In this document: positions 25,178-34,900 of the stretch, piece after piece
Layout of the letters: each line of letters opens with the position of its first letter
Position numbering within the stretch: the first letter of the stretch is position 1
DNA from: Lachnospiraceae bacterium
GTDB taxonomy: Bacteria > Bacillota > Clostridia > Lachnospirales > Lachnospiraceae
DNA length: 64,000 bases
Direction of reading: 5' to 3'
Assembly: GCA_902363135.1 (NCBI GenBank)
Contig: CABIZF010000010.1
Coordinates: 51,108 to 115,107, forward strand
Made by a program: the position numbers and the translations under genes
The notes under the pieces: model-generated
Seen by the model: the letters and a program-made list of their open reading frames with translations, nothing else
The model's database searches: none
What the model was told of the DNA's origin: nothing

Positions 25178-26440
25178 ATGAAACAAAAATATTCTGCAGG
25201 GTTTTTGACGGGGCTGCTGTTGGCTGCGTTGCCTTCTGTTGCAGCTCGGGCTGAAATTTCAGAGTTTTTGCGGGGATTGCCATCAAAATACTGCTCGGCA
25301 GAGGATGGACGAAGGCCGGTGGTCAAGAGCCAGGGCGGATATGGCACCTGCTGGGCGCTGGCAGCGACGTCTGCGCTGGAGGCATCGCTGCTGCCGAAAA
25401 CGCATGTGATTTTTTCCGCGGATCACATGGCGCTGAATAATGCATTTTCTGTAACTTTAAACGACGGCGGAGATTATCGGATGGCGATGGCCTATCTTGC
25501 CGGCTGGCAGGGACCGGTGCAGGAGGAAGCGGATGCATATGGGGACGCATATTCGCCGGCTGGACTGCTCCCGGTGGTACATGTGCAGGAAATGCGGCTG
25601 TATGAGGATGTGCCCCGGGAAAAATTAAAAAAGGCGATTCAGACGTACGGCGCAGTGCAGACTTCCTTATATATGAGTCGTGCGACGACAGCAGAGGATC
25701 AACCATATTACAACGCATATTTTTCTGCGTATGAATATCCGACAGCCGAAGATCCGAGTCATGATGTGATTCTGGTCGGCTGGGATGATACGGTTTCCCG
25801 TTTTTTATTCCGGGATATACCGGAAGAGGATGGTGCGTGGGTGTGTCAGAACAGCTGGGGCGGCTCCTTTGGAAATGATGGACTTTTCTATGTCTCATAT
25901 GCAGATGCGACGATTGCCGGGCAGGCAATTGCCTATACGAGAATTGAACCGACAGATAATTATGACCGGATTTATCAGACAGACCCGTGCGGCTGGCAAG
26001 GCAGCCTCGGATATGGAAAAGAAATGTGCTGGTTTGCCAACCGCTATGAGGCAGAAGAAGCAGAGCTTTTGGCGGCGGTCGGCTTTTATGCGACAGGAAC
26101 GGACACAACTTATGAGATTTATTTCCAGCCGGACGGATCAAATAGCCGGGAGGAACGAACGCTGCTGCAGGCCGGGAGTGTTCAGGAGGCAGGCTATTAT
26201 ACAGTGGATCTGGAAAAGGCAATAGCGCTTTCGAAAGGGGAAGCATTTTATGTGATGGTAAAGATCCGTACGCCGGGGAGCCGATTTCCGGTGGCGGCGG
26301 AATATCATTCGGATGCGCATACGGCAACGGTGACGACGGATGGGAAATATGGCTATCTCAGCAGCGACGGAGAAAGCTGGATTCATACAGAAAAAACATT
26401 TGGAGCGAATATCTGTCTGAAGGCTTATACCAGGATGTGA
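25178..26440 (+). CDS. Secreted C1-family (papain-like) peptidase with lectin-like C-terminal domain
   Basis: 420 residues. Signal peptide at 1-25 (FLTGLLLAALPSVAARAE). The catalytic cysteine is in 'VKSQGGYGTCWALAATSALE', the histidine in 'DPSHDVILVGWDD', and the asparagine in 'CQNSWGGSFGNDGLFYVSYA', the papain order. From about residue 265 a beta-rich region resembles the lectin-like domain attached to clostridial C1 peptidases. It likely acts outside the cell on proteins or peptides. It starts three bases after the methyltransferase stop, so it is probably co-transcribed, though the functions look unrelated. Confidence 0.9.
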   Translation: MKQKYSAGFLTGLLLAALPSVAARAEISEFLRGLPSKYCSAEDGRRPVVKSQGGYGTCWALAATSALEASLLPKTHVIFSADHMALNNAFSVTLNDGGDYRMAMAYLAGWQGPVQEEADAYGDAYSPAGLLPVVHVQEMRLYEDVPREKLKKAIQTYGAVQTSLYMSRATTAEDQPYYNAYFSAYEYPTAEDPSHDVILVGWDDTVSRFLFRDIPEEDGAWVCQNSWGGSFGNDGLFYVSYADATIAGQAIAYTRIEPTDNYDRIYQTDPCGWQGSLGYGKEMCWFANRYEAEEAELLAAVGFYATGTDTTYEIYFQPDGSNSREERTLLQAGSVQEAGYYTVDLEKAIALSKGEAFYVMVKIRTPGSRFPVAAEYHSDAHTATVTTDGKYGYLSSDGESWIHTEKTFGANICLKAYTRM

Positions 26441-26543
26441 CGGAAAAATTATTTCTGTAATTTGCACGCTGCTGTGTAATACGCATTTTACGAAAAGTAT
26501 TCGAATATGTTAAAAACAGACAAAAGAATCAACGGAGGGAAAC

Positions 26544-27179
26544 ATGGAGCATAGAATCATATTTGCGACCGGAAATGCCGGGAAGATGAAAGAGGTGCGG
26601 ATGATTCTCGGAGAACTCGGCATTCCGGTGCTCTCAATGAAAGAGGCTGGCATTGCAGCTGATATCGTGGAGAATGGAAAAAGCTTTGAAGAGAATGCTG
26701 TGATTAAGGCAGAGACGATCCGGGATCTGACTGCAGATGGCGATCTCGTACTTGCGGATGACTCCGGACTGGAGATTGATTATCTTGATGGGGCACCGGG
26801 CATTTATTCGGCGCGTTTTATGGGAGAGGATACGTGTTATACGATCAAGAACACAGCGCTTGTGGAGAAGCTGGCCGGGGTGCCGGAAGAGAAGCGCACG
26901 GCCCGGTTTGTCTGTGCGATCGCATGCGCATTTCCGGACGGCCGTACGATTACAACGCGTGGCGTTATGGAGGGGATAATTGCGCATGAGATCCGTGGCG
27001 AGAATGGTTTTGGCTATGACCCGATTTTTTATCTTCCGGAATTTGGCTGCACATCGGCGGAGATTACACCGGAGCAGAAAAATGAAGTGAGCCATCGCGG
27101 AAAAGCGTTGCGGGCAATGCGAAAAGAGCTGGAGGGGTTATTTACAAAACCAGAGAAGGAACCGGAGGCAAAGGGATGA
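26544..27179 (+). CDS. rdgB: XTP/dITP diphosphatase (RdgB/HAM1)
   Basis: 211 residues. 'FATGNAGKMKEVRMILGELG' binds the triphosphate; 'LADDSGLEIDYLDGAPGIYS' holds the general base aspartate; 'ENGFGYDPIFYLPEFG' and 'NEVSHRGKALRAM' complete the family signature. It clears non-canonical purine triphosphates (XTP, dITP) from the pool. AACGGAGGGAAAC lies before the ATG. The last four bases overlap the next gene. Confidence 0.95.
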   Translation: MEHRIIFATGNAGKMKEVRMILGELGIPVLSMKEAGIAADIVENGKSFEENAVIKAETIRDLTADGDLVLADDSGLEIDYLDGAPGIYSARFMGEDTCYTIKNTALVEKLAGVPEEKRTARFVCAIACAFPDGRTITTRGVMEGIIAHEIRGENGFGYDPIFYLPEFGCTSAEITPEQKNEVSHRGKALRAMRKELEGLFTKPEKEPEAKG

Positions 27180-27661
27180 AAAGAGCACTGATTGTGAGCG
27201 ATACCCACGGACGGGAAGAGAATCTGGAGCGGGTTCTTGCGGAGATCGGCATGCCGGATGCGTTGATTCATCTTGGGGACTCTGAGGGGGGAGAGGATAC
27301 GATTCCCATGCTTGTCACCTGCCCGGTTTATATGGTGGCCGGAAACTGTGATTTTTTCTCAAGGCTTGCAAAGGCGCAGCTTGTGGAGCTTGGATGTCAC
27401 CGGATCCTGATTACGCACGGACATTATCACTATGTAAGCGTCGGTATCCGGGATCTGGCAGAGGAGGCAAAGGCGAATGGCTGTGATATCGCGATGTTCG
27501 GGCATACGCATCGGCCATTGCTCGATGAAAATGACCCGGAGCTGACCGTTCTGAATCCGGGCAGCTTATCCTTCCCACGCCAGGAGGGCCGCAGGCCGAG
27601 CTATGCGTTGATGGAGTACGGGGAGAGCGGAAAGGCAAGGTTTGAAATCCGGTATTTATAG
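27176..27661 (+). CDS. Metallophosphoesterase, YfcE/MJ0936 type
   Basis: 161 residues with the metal motifs 'IVSDTHGREENL', 'LIHLGDSEGGED', 'VAGNCDFFS', 'ITHGHYHYV' and 'MFGHTHRPLL'. It is related to, but clearly different from, the YfcE protein at 23472. It overlaps rdgB by four bases (ATGA), a pairing common in Firmicutes, so the two are translated together. The substrate is unknown. Confidence 0.9.
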   Translation: MKRALIVSDTHGREENLERVLAEIGMPDALIHLGDSEGGEDTIPMLVTCPVYMVAGNCDFFSRLAKAQLVELGCHRILITHGHYHYVSVGIRDLAEEAKANGCDIAMFGHTHRPLLDENDPELTVLNPGSLSFPRQEGRRPSYALMEYGESGKARFEIRYL

Positions 27662-27683
27662 ATTTGCAAAACAGAAAAAAAGC

Positions 27684-27713
27684 TTGACGATACGGGGATT
27701 CGTGTGGTATATT
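27684..27713 (+). promoter_or_regulatory. Promoter of rpmG-secE-nusG
   Basis: TTGACG, 18 bases, TATATT, about 100 bases before rpmG. Confidence 0.65.
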
Positions 27714-27810
27714 GAACGAGCGTATGGAAGCAGGCTTTTTTTTTGTGCCTAAAACAAAAAACGCAGTTTTACTGTTGACACAAAGAAAATAGGAAAGCGA
27801 GGTGGAAGTT

Positions 27811-27960
27811 GTGCGCGTTAGAATCACATTGGCATGTACAGAATGTAAGCAGCGTAATTACAACATGACGAAGGATAAGAAGACTCATCCGGACAGAATG
27901 GAAACGAAGAAGTACTGTCGTTTCTGCAAGAGACACACATTACACAAAGAAACGAAATAA
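27811..27960 (+). CDS. rpmG: Ribosomal protein bL33
   Basis: 49 residues beginning at a GTG ([19 protein letters not shown]) with AAAGCGAGGTGGAAGTT before it. Two CxxC pairs (ACTECK and YCRFCK) show this is the zinc-binding form. Large-subunit protein, encoded ahead of secE as usual in Firmicutes. Confidence 0.95.
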   Translation: MRVRITLACTECKQRNYNMTKDKKTHPDRMETKKYCRFCKRHTLHKETK

Positions 27961-27993
27961 TTTCGATGGATTCGTGCAAAGGAAGTGGGAATT

Positions 27994-28203
27994 ATGGCAG
28001 AGAAAGCAGAGAAGAGCTCTAAAAAGAGCTGGTTTGACGGCCTGAAAGCTGAATTCAAGAAGATCATATGGCCGGACCGCAAGTCGCTGGTAAAGCAGAC
28101 TGGTGCCGTCGTTGCCGTTTCTATCGTGCTTGGAGTGATGATTGCAGTTCTGGATTTTATTTTCCAGTACGGCATCGACATTCTGGTGAATATCAGTTTC
28201 TAA
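27994..28203 (+). CDS. secE: Preprotein translocase subunit SecE
   Basis: 69 residues from the ATG at 27994 (GGAAGTGGGAATT upstream). A basic amphipathic stretch (GLKAEFKKIIWPDRKSLVKQ) precedes one membrane helix (VVAVSIVLGVMIAVLDFIFQ). It is the essential small clamp subunit of the SecYEG channel. Directly followed by nusG. Confidence 0.95.
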   Translation: MAEKAEKSSKKSWFDGLKAEFKKIIWPDRKSLVKQTGAVVAVSIVLGVMIAVLDFIFQYGIDILVNISF

Positions 28204-28227
28204 ATGAGTGAGGGCAAAGGTGATTGT

Positions 28228-28743
28228 ATGGCAGAAGCATGCTGGTATGTAGTGCATACCTATTCCGGGTATGAGAACAAGGTAAAGGCCAACATCGAGA
28301 AGACAATCGAGAACCGGCATCTGGAAGACCAGATACTGGAAGTACGTGTGCCTCTTCAGGATGTTGTAGAAGTGAAAAACGGTGTCAAGAAAACAGTTCA
28401 GAAGAAGATGTTTCCGGGCTATGTGCTTCTCAACATGATTATGAACGATGATACCTGGTATGTTGTCAGAAACACAAGAGGTGTCACGGGATTTGTTGGA
28501 CCGGGATCCAAGCCGGTACCGCTTACTGACACAGAGATGTTCAACCTGGGTATCCAGGCAGACAACATTTCCGTCGAGTTTGCCGAGGGAGATATGGTTA
28601 CGGTGATCAGCGGCGTATGGAAAGATACCGTCGGTGTGATCCAGTCTATCAACGAGAGCAAGCAGATCGTTACAATCAATGTCGAGCTGTTCGGTCGTGA
28701 AACACCGGTAGAGATCAGTTTTTCTGAGATCCGCAAGGCGTGA
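28228..28743 (+). CDS. nusG: Transcription elongation/termination factor NusG
   Basis: 171 residues from the ATG at 28228 (GGCAAAGGTGATTGT upstream); an ATG at 28204 directly after the secE stop is in frame but less likely. The NGN domain starts 'CWYVVHTYSGYENKVKANIE' and includes 'FPGYVLLNMIMNDDTWYVVR'; the KOW motif is 'VISGVWKDTVGVIQSI'. It binds RNA polymerase and links it to other factors. Confidence 0.95.
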   Translation: MAEACWYVVHTYSGYENKVKANIEKTIENRHLEDQILEVRVPLQDVVEVKNGVKKTVQKKMFPGYVLLNMIMNDDTWYVVRNTRGVTGFVGPGSKPVPLTDTEMFNLGIQADNISVEFAEGDMVTVISGVWKDTVGVIQSINESKQIVTINVELFGRETPVEISFSEIRKA

Positions 28744-28800
28744 GCGCGTCGGATTCTAAATCATGTAACAAGTCGTTATCCACGGCATTGGCCGCTGGAC

Positions 28801-28829
28801 GTGGGAGGGAGGACTCCCGACATTACCAC
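28801..28829 (+). promoter_or_regulatory. Leader hairpin before rplK, possible r-protein target
   Basis: GTGGGAGGG...CTCCCG...TACCAC forms nested pairs (GTGG/CCAC and GGGAG/CTCCC) just before the rplK ribosome site. A near copy precedes rplA at 29283. L1 or L11 feedback is the natural guess. Confidence 0.55.
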
Positions 28830-28845
28830 ATAGGAGGTGCCTGAC

Positions 28846-29271
28846 ATGGCAAAAAAGGTAACAGGTTATATTAAATTACAGATTCCTGCTGGCAAAGCAA
28901 CACCAGCACCACCAGTTGGACCGGCTCTTGGCCAGCATGGTGTTAATATTGTTCAGTTCACAAAAGAGTTCAATGCAAGAACCGCTGATAAGGGCGACCT
29001 GATCATTCCGGTAGTTATCACGGTTTACGCAGACAGAAGCTTCAGCTTCATCACAAAGACTCCGCCTGCAGCAGTTCTGCTGAAGAAGGCTTGCAACCTG
29101 AAGTCTGGTTCCGGAGTTCCGAACAAGACAAAGGTAGCTACTATCTCCAAGGACAAGGTAAGAGAGATCGCAGAGATGAAGATGCCGGACCTGAACGCAG
29201 GCAGCATCGAGGCAGCTATGAGCATGATCGCAGGTACCGCACGCAGCATGGGTATCACGGTTGAAGAGTAA
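28846..29271 (+). CDS. rplK: Ribosomal protein uL11
   Basis: 141 residues from the ATG at 28846, exactly the usual length, with AGGAGGTGCCTGAC upstream. It shows '[20 protein letters not shown]', the proline-rich N domain that moves in the GTPase centre, and the RNA-binding C domain '[20 protein letters not shown]'. Confidence 0.97.
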   Translation: MAKKVTGYIKLQIPAGKATPAPPVGPALGQHGVNIVQFTKEFNARTADKGDLIIPVVITVYADRSFSFITKTPPAAVLLKKACNLKSGSGVPNKTKVATISKDKVREIAEMKMPDLNAGSIEAAMSMIAGTARSMGITVEE

Positions 29272-29282
29272 GAATTGAACAA

Positions 29283-29310
29283 GTGGGAGGGTTATTCCCG
29301 CGAATACCAC
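29283..29310 (+). promoter_or_regulatory. Leader hairpin before rplA, second copy
   Basis: GTGGGAGGG...TTCCCG...TACCAC repeats the structure at 28801-28829 with a different loop and compensating changes, directly before AGGAGG of rplA. Confidence 0.55.
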
Positions 29311-29326
29311 CAGGAGGTTATTTAAT

Positions 29327-30019
29327 ATGAAAAGAGGAAAGAAATACGTTGAGGCTGCAAAAGCGATCGACCGCGCAGCACTCTACGATGTAAATGAAGC
29401 TGTTGCACTTGTTAAAAAAGCAGCAGTAGCTAAGTTTGATGAGACAATCGAAGTTCATATCAGAACAGGCTGTGACGGACGTCATGCAGATCAGCAGATC
29501 CGTGGCGCTGTCGTTCTTCCGCATGGTACCGGTAAGCAGGTTCGCGTACTTGTATTCGCTAAGAATGCAAAGGCTGACGAAGCAAAGGCTGCCGGCGCTG
29601 AGTTCGTAGGAGCTGAGGAGCTGATTCCGAAGATCCAGAACGAGGGATGGCTTGATTTCGACGTAGTAGTAGCTACACCGGACATGATGGGCGTTGTAGG
29701 ACGTCTGGGCCGTATCCTTGGACCGAAGGGCCTGATGCCGAACCCGAAGGCAGGTACCGTTACTATGGATGTAACGAAGGCTGTCAACGATATTAAGGCT
29801 GGTAAGATTGAATACAGATTGGACAAGACCAACATCATTCATGTGCCAATTGGAAAAGCTTCTTTCACTGAGGAGCAGTTAACGGACAACTTCCAGACGC
29901 TTATTGAAGCAATTAACAAGGTGAAGCCGGCAGCTGTAAAGGGTCAGTATCTGAAGAGCGTAACGATCGCTCCGACGATGGGACCGGGCGTAAAGCTGAA
30001 TCCTGTTAAGCTTGCTTAA
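29327..30019 (+). CDS. rplA: Ribosomal protein uL1
   Basis: 230 residues, the usual length. '[20 protein letters not shown]' and '[20 protein letters not shown]' are the RNA-binding signatures. Protein of the mobile L1 stalk; in many bacteria it also binds its own mRNA. CAGGAGGTTATTTAAT lies before the ATG. Confidence 0.97.
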   Translation: MKRGKKYVEAAKAIDRAALYDVNEAVALVKKAAVAKFDETIEVHIRTGCDGRHADQQIRGAVVLPHGTGKQVRVLVFAKNAKADEAKAAGAEFVGAEELIPKIQNEGWLDFDVVVATPDMMGVVGRLGRILGPKGLMPNPKAGTVTMDVTKAVNDIKAGKIEYRLDKTNIIHVPIGKASFTEEQLTDNFQTLIEAINKVKPAAVKGQYLKSVTIAPTMGPGVKLNPVKLA

Positions 30020-30034
30020 TTAATATGCAATGCC

Positions 30035-30069
30035 AGATCCCCGAAGGTGCGCGCTTCGGGGATCTTTTT
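30035..30069 (+). terminator. Terminator after rplA
   Basis: Arms AGATCCCCGAAG and CTTCGGGGATCT, then TTTTA. A new promoter follows, so rplJL is a separate unit. Confidence 0.9.
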
Positions 30070-30154
30070 ACATTACAGAAGCGTTCCATAAAGTAAAGGT
30101 GTACTGCGAGGATGCGCTACAGTGCGTTTTTTTGTAAATAAACAGAGAAAACAC

Positions 30155-30183
30155 TTGACAGAAGTATGGTCGTGTGTTATCTT
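30155..30183 (+). promoter_or_regulatory. Promoter of rplJL
   Basis: TTGACA, 17 bases, TATCTT; the -10 box is weak. Confidence 0.6.
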
Positions 30184-30186
30184 ATT

Positions 30187-30302
30187 CCAGATGACTGCCG
30201 AAGACAGCAGGTGCCGTAAGGCATAAGGAGAAAACGCCTGCCGAGGAGTATAAGATTCTAAGGAAGAATTTGACTACCCCTCTGTGCGCAGAGGGGTTTT
30301 TA
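30187..30302 (+). promoter_or_regulatory. L10 (rplJ) leader with attenuator
   Basis: A leader of about 115 bases with the layout of the Firmicutes L10 leader: GACTGCCGAAGACAGCAGGT, CGCCTGCCGAGGAG, AAGGAAGAATTTGACTA, then a terminator of arms CCCCTCTG / CAGAGGGG and TTTTTT (30277-30302). L10(L12)4 binding is expected to favour termination and lower L10/L12 synthesis. Confidence 0.85.
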
Positions 30303-30354
30303 TCATTCCTGTTATACGGCGGTACACTCAAATCTATAAGGAGGTGCACCATTC

Positions 30355-30855
30355 ATGGCAAAAGTTGAACTGAAGAAACCGGTTGTTGCTGAGATTTCTG
30401 AGAACATCAAAGACGCACAGGCTGTTGTTCTGGTTAGCTATTGCGGAATTACTGTGGAGGCTGACACCGCACTTCGTAAGGAGCTGCGTGAGGCTGGTAT
30501 TACCTACAAGGTATACAAGAACACAATGATGAATTTCGCATTCAAGGATACAGACTGCGAGCCGCTTTCCAAGCATCTGGAAGGGCCGAATGCAATCGCT
30601 ATTTCAAAAGATGATGCGACTGCTCCGGCAAGAATCATTTCCAAGTATGCGAAGAAAGCTCCGACACTGAAGATGATCGCTGGTGTTGTAGAAGGCAATT
30701 ACTATGACGAGAAGGGCGTTGCTGCTCTGGCAAACGTTCCGTCAAGAGAAGAACTTCTCGGAAAACTGCTTGGAAGCATCCAGTCTCCGATCACGAATCT
30801 TGCTCGCGTACTCAATCAGATCGCAGAGTCCAAGACCGAAGGCGCAGCAGAGTAA
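30355..30855 (+). CDS. rplJ: Ribosomal protein uL10
   Basis: 166 residues. The globular RNA-binding part is at 1-135 ('AQAVVLVSYCGITVEADTAL', 'KVYKNTMMNFAF'), and the C-terminal helix that carries L7/L12 dimers is 'LGKLLGSIQSPITNLARVLN'. AAGGAGGTGCACCATTC precedes the ATG. Base of the ribosomal stalk. Confidence 0.97.
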   Translation: MAKVELKKPVVAEISENIKDAQAVVLVSYCGITVEADTALRKELREAGITYKVYKNTMMNFAFKDTDCEPLSKHLEGPNAIAISKDDATAPARIISKYAKKAPTLKMIAGVVEGNYYDEKGVAALANVPSREELLGKLLGSIQSPITNLARVLNQIAESKTEGAAE

Positions 30856-30953
30856 GAAGCTGCCGGGAGACATTTGTGTTCCACTTAAGGAACGAAGCGG
30901 CATAGCCGCATAAAACAGTGAAATTTCACCAAAAATATCAGGAGGAAAAAGAA

Positions 30954-31331
30954 ATGGCAAAGTTGACAACAGCTGAGTTTATTGAAGCAATCAAAGAGTT
31001 ATCCGTACTTGAGCTCAACGAGCTGGTAAAGGCATGTGAGGAAGAGTTTGGCGTATCTGCAGCAGCAGGCGTTGTAGTAGCAGCAGCAGGTGCTGGCGCA
31101 GCTGAGGAAGCTGAAGAGAAGACTGAGTTCGATGTAGAGCTGACAGAGGTTGGCCCGAACAAGGTTAAGGTTATCAAGGTTGTTCGTGAGGCAACTGGTC
31201 TTGGCCTGAAGGAAGCTAAGGAAGTAGTTGACGGCGCTCCGAAGGTAGTTAAGGAGGGCGCATCCAAGGCTGAGGCTGAGGAGCTGAAGACAAAGCTCGA
31301 GGCAGAGGGCGCAAAGGTTACTCTGAAATAA
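30954..31331 (+). CDS. rplL: Ribosomal protein bL12 (L7/L12)
   Basis: 125 residues from the ATG at 30954 (AGGAGGAAAAAGAA upstream). N-terminal dimer helix '[20 protein letters not shown]', an Ala/Glu-rich hinge ([20 protein letters not shown]), and C-terminal factor-binding domain '[20 protein letters not shown]'. Recruits translation GTPases. Confidence 0.97.
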   Translation: MAKLTTAEFIEAIKELSVLELNELVKACEEEFGVSAAAGVVVAAAGAGAAEEAEEKTEFDVELTEVGPNKVKVIKVVREATGLGLKEAKEVVDGAPKVVKEGASKAEAEELKTKLEAEGAKVTLK

Positions 31332-31366
31332 TAGTTGCGAAAGCAGCAAGCTGTATAGAGCGACAG

Positions 31367-31406
31367 AAGACAGCTGCAGGAACTTGTTTCCGGCAGCTGT
31401 CTTTTC
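31367..31406 (+). terminator. Terminator after rplL
   Basis: Arms AAGACAGCTGC and GCAGCTGTCTT, then TTCTGTT. Confidence 0.8.
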
Positions 31407-31414
31407 TGTTGTGT

Positions 31415-31696
31415 GAACGCAGATAAGCATTCCTCCGCCTCAAGTGCGCAGAGCACTAAGCGGAGGGTGAGAGGGATGCGTTCATGAGCAAGTAGCGAAG
31501 CTAGTACATCATACTGCAAATAACTGTACCACATAACTTGCCTGAATTTCCATCTGCGACATCAGAAAAACTTGACGTAGCCTGCTACGCCTGCGTTTTT
31601 CTTCTTTGCAGAATGAAAATTCATTCTGCGTTATTAGTCCAGTTAATTTTTGTATGCTGTACTAGACCCTGTTAGCAGAGCTGCAGGGATGGAACA
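31415..31696 (+). repeat. Dispersed structured repeat, internally deleted and split by a MITE (copy D)
   Basis: It begins GAACGCAGATAAGCATTCC and keeps the closing pair GAACGCA/TGCGTTC, but the GTCAGTGGG hairpin is lost. The core ATGAGCAAGTAGCGAAGCTAG is followed at 31504 by a 159-bp insert, after which the repeat resumes (TAGACCCTGTTAGCAGAGCTG). The tail after CAGGGATGGA is different. Confidence 0.8.
31504..31662. mobile_element. 159-bp MITE with TA target duplication
   Basis: Ends GTACATCATAC and GTATGCTGTAC are inverted copies with one mismatch. TA flanks both sides (31502-31503 and 31663-31664); the uninterrupted site is seen in copies B, C and E (GAAGCTAGGCCC). Inside are perfect arms GCAGAATGAA/TTCATTCTGC and CGTAG/CTACG. 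It carries no gene. The TA duplication is typical of IS630/Tc1-type transposition. Confidence 0.8.
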
Positions 31697-31708
31697 CGAG
31701 GAGGCTTC

Positions 31709-31756
31709 AGCTGTCAGCAAAGAGAAGTGCGGAAAGGCTCCTTTTTGCTGACAGCT
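31709..31756. other. Long hairpin upstream of the rpoB promoter
   Basis: Arms AGCTGTCAGCAAA and TTTGCTGACAGCT (13 bp) enclose about 22 bases. No U-tract follows; the role is unclear. Confidence 0.5.
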
Positions 31757-31784
31757 GAACAAAAACAACAGAAGAAAAAAGAAC

Positions 31785-31813
31785 TTGACATATAGACTGA
31801 TTTGTGCTAGAGT
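31785..31813 (+). promoter_or_regulatory. Promoter of rpoBC
   Basis: TTGACA, 17 bases, TAGAGT, about 90 bases before the rpoB start. Confidence 0.75.
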
Positions 31814-31905
31814 GTAGGTTGCACTATTGTGCAGGAGTATACCCTGCGGTATTACTATGCCCAAAAGTTGAATCAGACTGCAGAAAGAACAGAGGTGAAA
31901 CATCA

Positions 31906-34900
31906 ATGGAGAAAAACAGGATACGTCCTATTACAAATGGTAAAGGATTTCGTATGAGTTATTCGCGGCGAAAAGAAGTTCTTGAGATGCCGAATCTTAT
32001 TGAGGTTCAGAAGGACTCTTACCAGTGGTTTCTGGATGAAGGACTCAAGGAAGTCTTTGATGATATTTCCCCGATTGAAGACTATGCAGGAAAGCTGAGT
32101 CTTGAATTTGTGGATTTCAAGCTGTGTGAAGATGATGCGAAATACTCAATTGAAGAATGTGTGGAGCGTGACGCTACTTATGCAGCGCCGCTGAAGGTCA
32201 AGGTCCGTCTCCATAATAAAGAGAATGATGAGATCAGTGAGCATGAGATATTCATGGGTGATCTGCCGCTGATGACCGCTACCGGTACGTTCGTGATAAA
32301 TGGTGCCGAGCGTGTTATTGTCAGCCAGCTTGTTCGATCCCCGGGTATCTATTATGCAATTGCCCACGATAAGCTGGGTAAAAAGCTGTATTCCTGTACT
32401 GTTATTCCAAACCGTGGTGCATGGCTGGAATATGAGACAGACTCCAATGATGTGTTTTATGTGCGCGTAGACCGTACCAGAAAGGTACCGGTAACAGATC
32501 TCATCCGTGCACTGGGATTTGGTTCTGATGCGGAAATCTTAGAGCTGTTCGGCGAGGAGCCGAAGATTGTGGCGACGATCCAGAAGGATCCGGTACACAC
32601 CTACGAGGAGGGTCTTCTGGAGCTGTATAAGAAGATTCGTCCGGGTGAGCCGCTTGCTGTAGAGAGCGCTGAGAGTCTGATTATGAGCATGTTCTTCGAT
32701 CCGCGCCGCTATGATCTGGCGAAGGTCGGAAGATATAAGTTTAATAAGAAGCTGATGCTTCGCAACCGTATCGCAGGCCATATTCTTGCAGAGGACGTGA
32801 TTGACCCGACGACCGGCGAGGTGATCGCTGAGGCAGGCACACAGGTATCCCGTGAGCTGGCTGATACGATCCAGAACGCAGCCGTACCGTACGTGATGAT
32901 TCAGACAGAGGAGCGCGATGTAAAGGTGCTCTCCAGTATGATGGTAGATCTGCGTACCTATGTAGACTGCGATCCGCAGGAGCTCGGTATTACAGAGTTA
33001 GTATATTATCCGGTACTTGAAAAAATACTGGAAGAAAATGAAAGCATTGACGATATTAAGGATGCAATTCGCAGATCCGTACACGATTTGATTCCGAAGC
33101 ACATTACGAAGGAAGATATCATTGCATCCATCAACTACAATATCCATCTGGAGTACGGCATCGGCAACGACGATGATATCGACCATCTGGGCAACCGCCG
33201 TATCCGTGCGGTCGGTGAACTTCTGCAGAACCAGTACCGGATCGGTCTTTCCAGACTGGAGCGTGTGGTTCGCGAGCGTATGACCACACAGGAGATTGAG
33301 GGTATTTCCCCGCAGTCTCTGATCAATATCAAGCCGGTTACGGCAGCGGTTAAGGAGTTCTTCGGATCTTCCCAGCTGTCCCAGTTCATGGACCAGAACA
33401 ACCCGCTTGGTGAGTTGACCCATAAGAGACGTCTTTCCGCATTGGGACCGGGTGGTCTGTCAAGAGACCGTGCCGGATTCGAAGTACGAGACGTTCATTA
33501 TTCTCATTACGGAAGAATGTGCCCGATCGAGACTCCTGAGGGACCGAACATCGGACTGATCAACTCTCTTGCATGCTATGCAAGAATCAATGAGTACGGC
33601 TTCGTAGAGGCACCATACCGTAAGATTGACAAGAGCGATCCAAAGAATCCGCGTGTTACCGATGAGGTTGTATACATGACTGCGGATGAAGAGGACAATT
33701 ACCATGTAGCACAGGCGAATGAGGCGCTTGATGAAAAAGGATACTTCATTCGTAAAAACGTTTCCGGTCGTTACCGCGAGGAGACGCAGGAGTATGAGCG
33801 CAGCATGTTCGATTACATGGACGTATCCCCGAAGATGGTATTCTCAGTGGCTACAGCCCTGATTCCGTTCCTGCAGAACGACGATGCAAACCGTGCGCTG
33901 ATGGGATCCAACATGCAGCGTCAGGCCGTTCCGCTTCTGACTACCGAGGCTCCGGTCGTTGGTACTGGTATGGAAGTGAAGACTGCAGTAGACTCCGGTG
34001 TCTGCGTAGTGGCAAAGCATGCAGGTGTCGTAGAGCGTTCTGAATCCAACCGCATTATCATCCGTTGTGAGGATGGTACGAAGGATGAATATCGTCTGAC
34101 CAAGTTCGCACGAAGCAACCAGAGCAACTGCTACAATCAGCGCCCGATCGTTTTCAAGGGTGACCGCGTGGAAGCAGGCGATGTCATTGCGGATGGAGCA
34201 TCTACCTCAAATGGAGAGATCGCACTTGGTAAGAACCCTCTGATCGGATTCATGACGTGGGAAGGCTACAACTACGAGGACGCAGTTCTCCTGAGTGAAA
34301 AGCTTGTTATGAACGATGTCTATACATCCGTTCATATTGAAGAATATGAGGCAGAGGCACGTGATACAAAGCTCGGGCCGGAAGAGATCACAAGAGATGT
34401 TCCGGGTGTCGGCGATGACGCGCTGAAGGATCTGGACGAGCGCGGAATTATTCGTATCGGTGCTGAGGTACGTGCCGGTGACATTCTGGTCGGAAAGGTT
34501 ACTCCGAAGGGAGAGACTGAGCTGACTGCAGAGGAGCGCCTGCTGCGGGCGATCTTCGGTGAAAAGGCACGTGAGGTGCGTGATACCTCTCTGAAGGTAC
34601 CGCACGGAGAGTATGGTATTGTCGTAGACGCCAAGGTATTTACCCGTGAGAACGGCGATGAGCTGGCTCCTGGAGTGAATCAGGCGGTACGTATTTATAT
34701 TGCACAGAAGAGAAAAATCTCTGTCGGCGATAAAATGGCAGGACGTCATGGTAACAAGGGTGTCGTTTCCCGTGTACTTCCGGTAGAGGATATGCCATTC
34801 CTTCCGAATGGACGTCCGCTTGATATCGTGCTGAATCCGCTGGGCGTTCCGTCCCGAATGAATATCGGACAGGTCCTGGAGATTCACCTGAGCCTTGCTG

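Noticed and set aside
25323..26327. 334-codon minus-strand frame opposite the C1 peptidase
   Set aside because: Pro/His/Ser-rich shadow; the plus-strand gene has a signal peptide and catalytic motifs.
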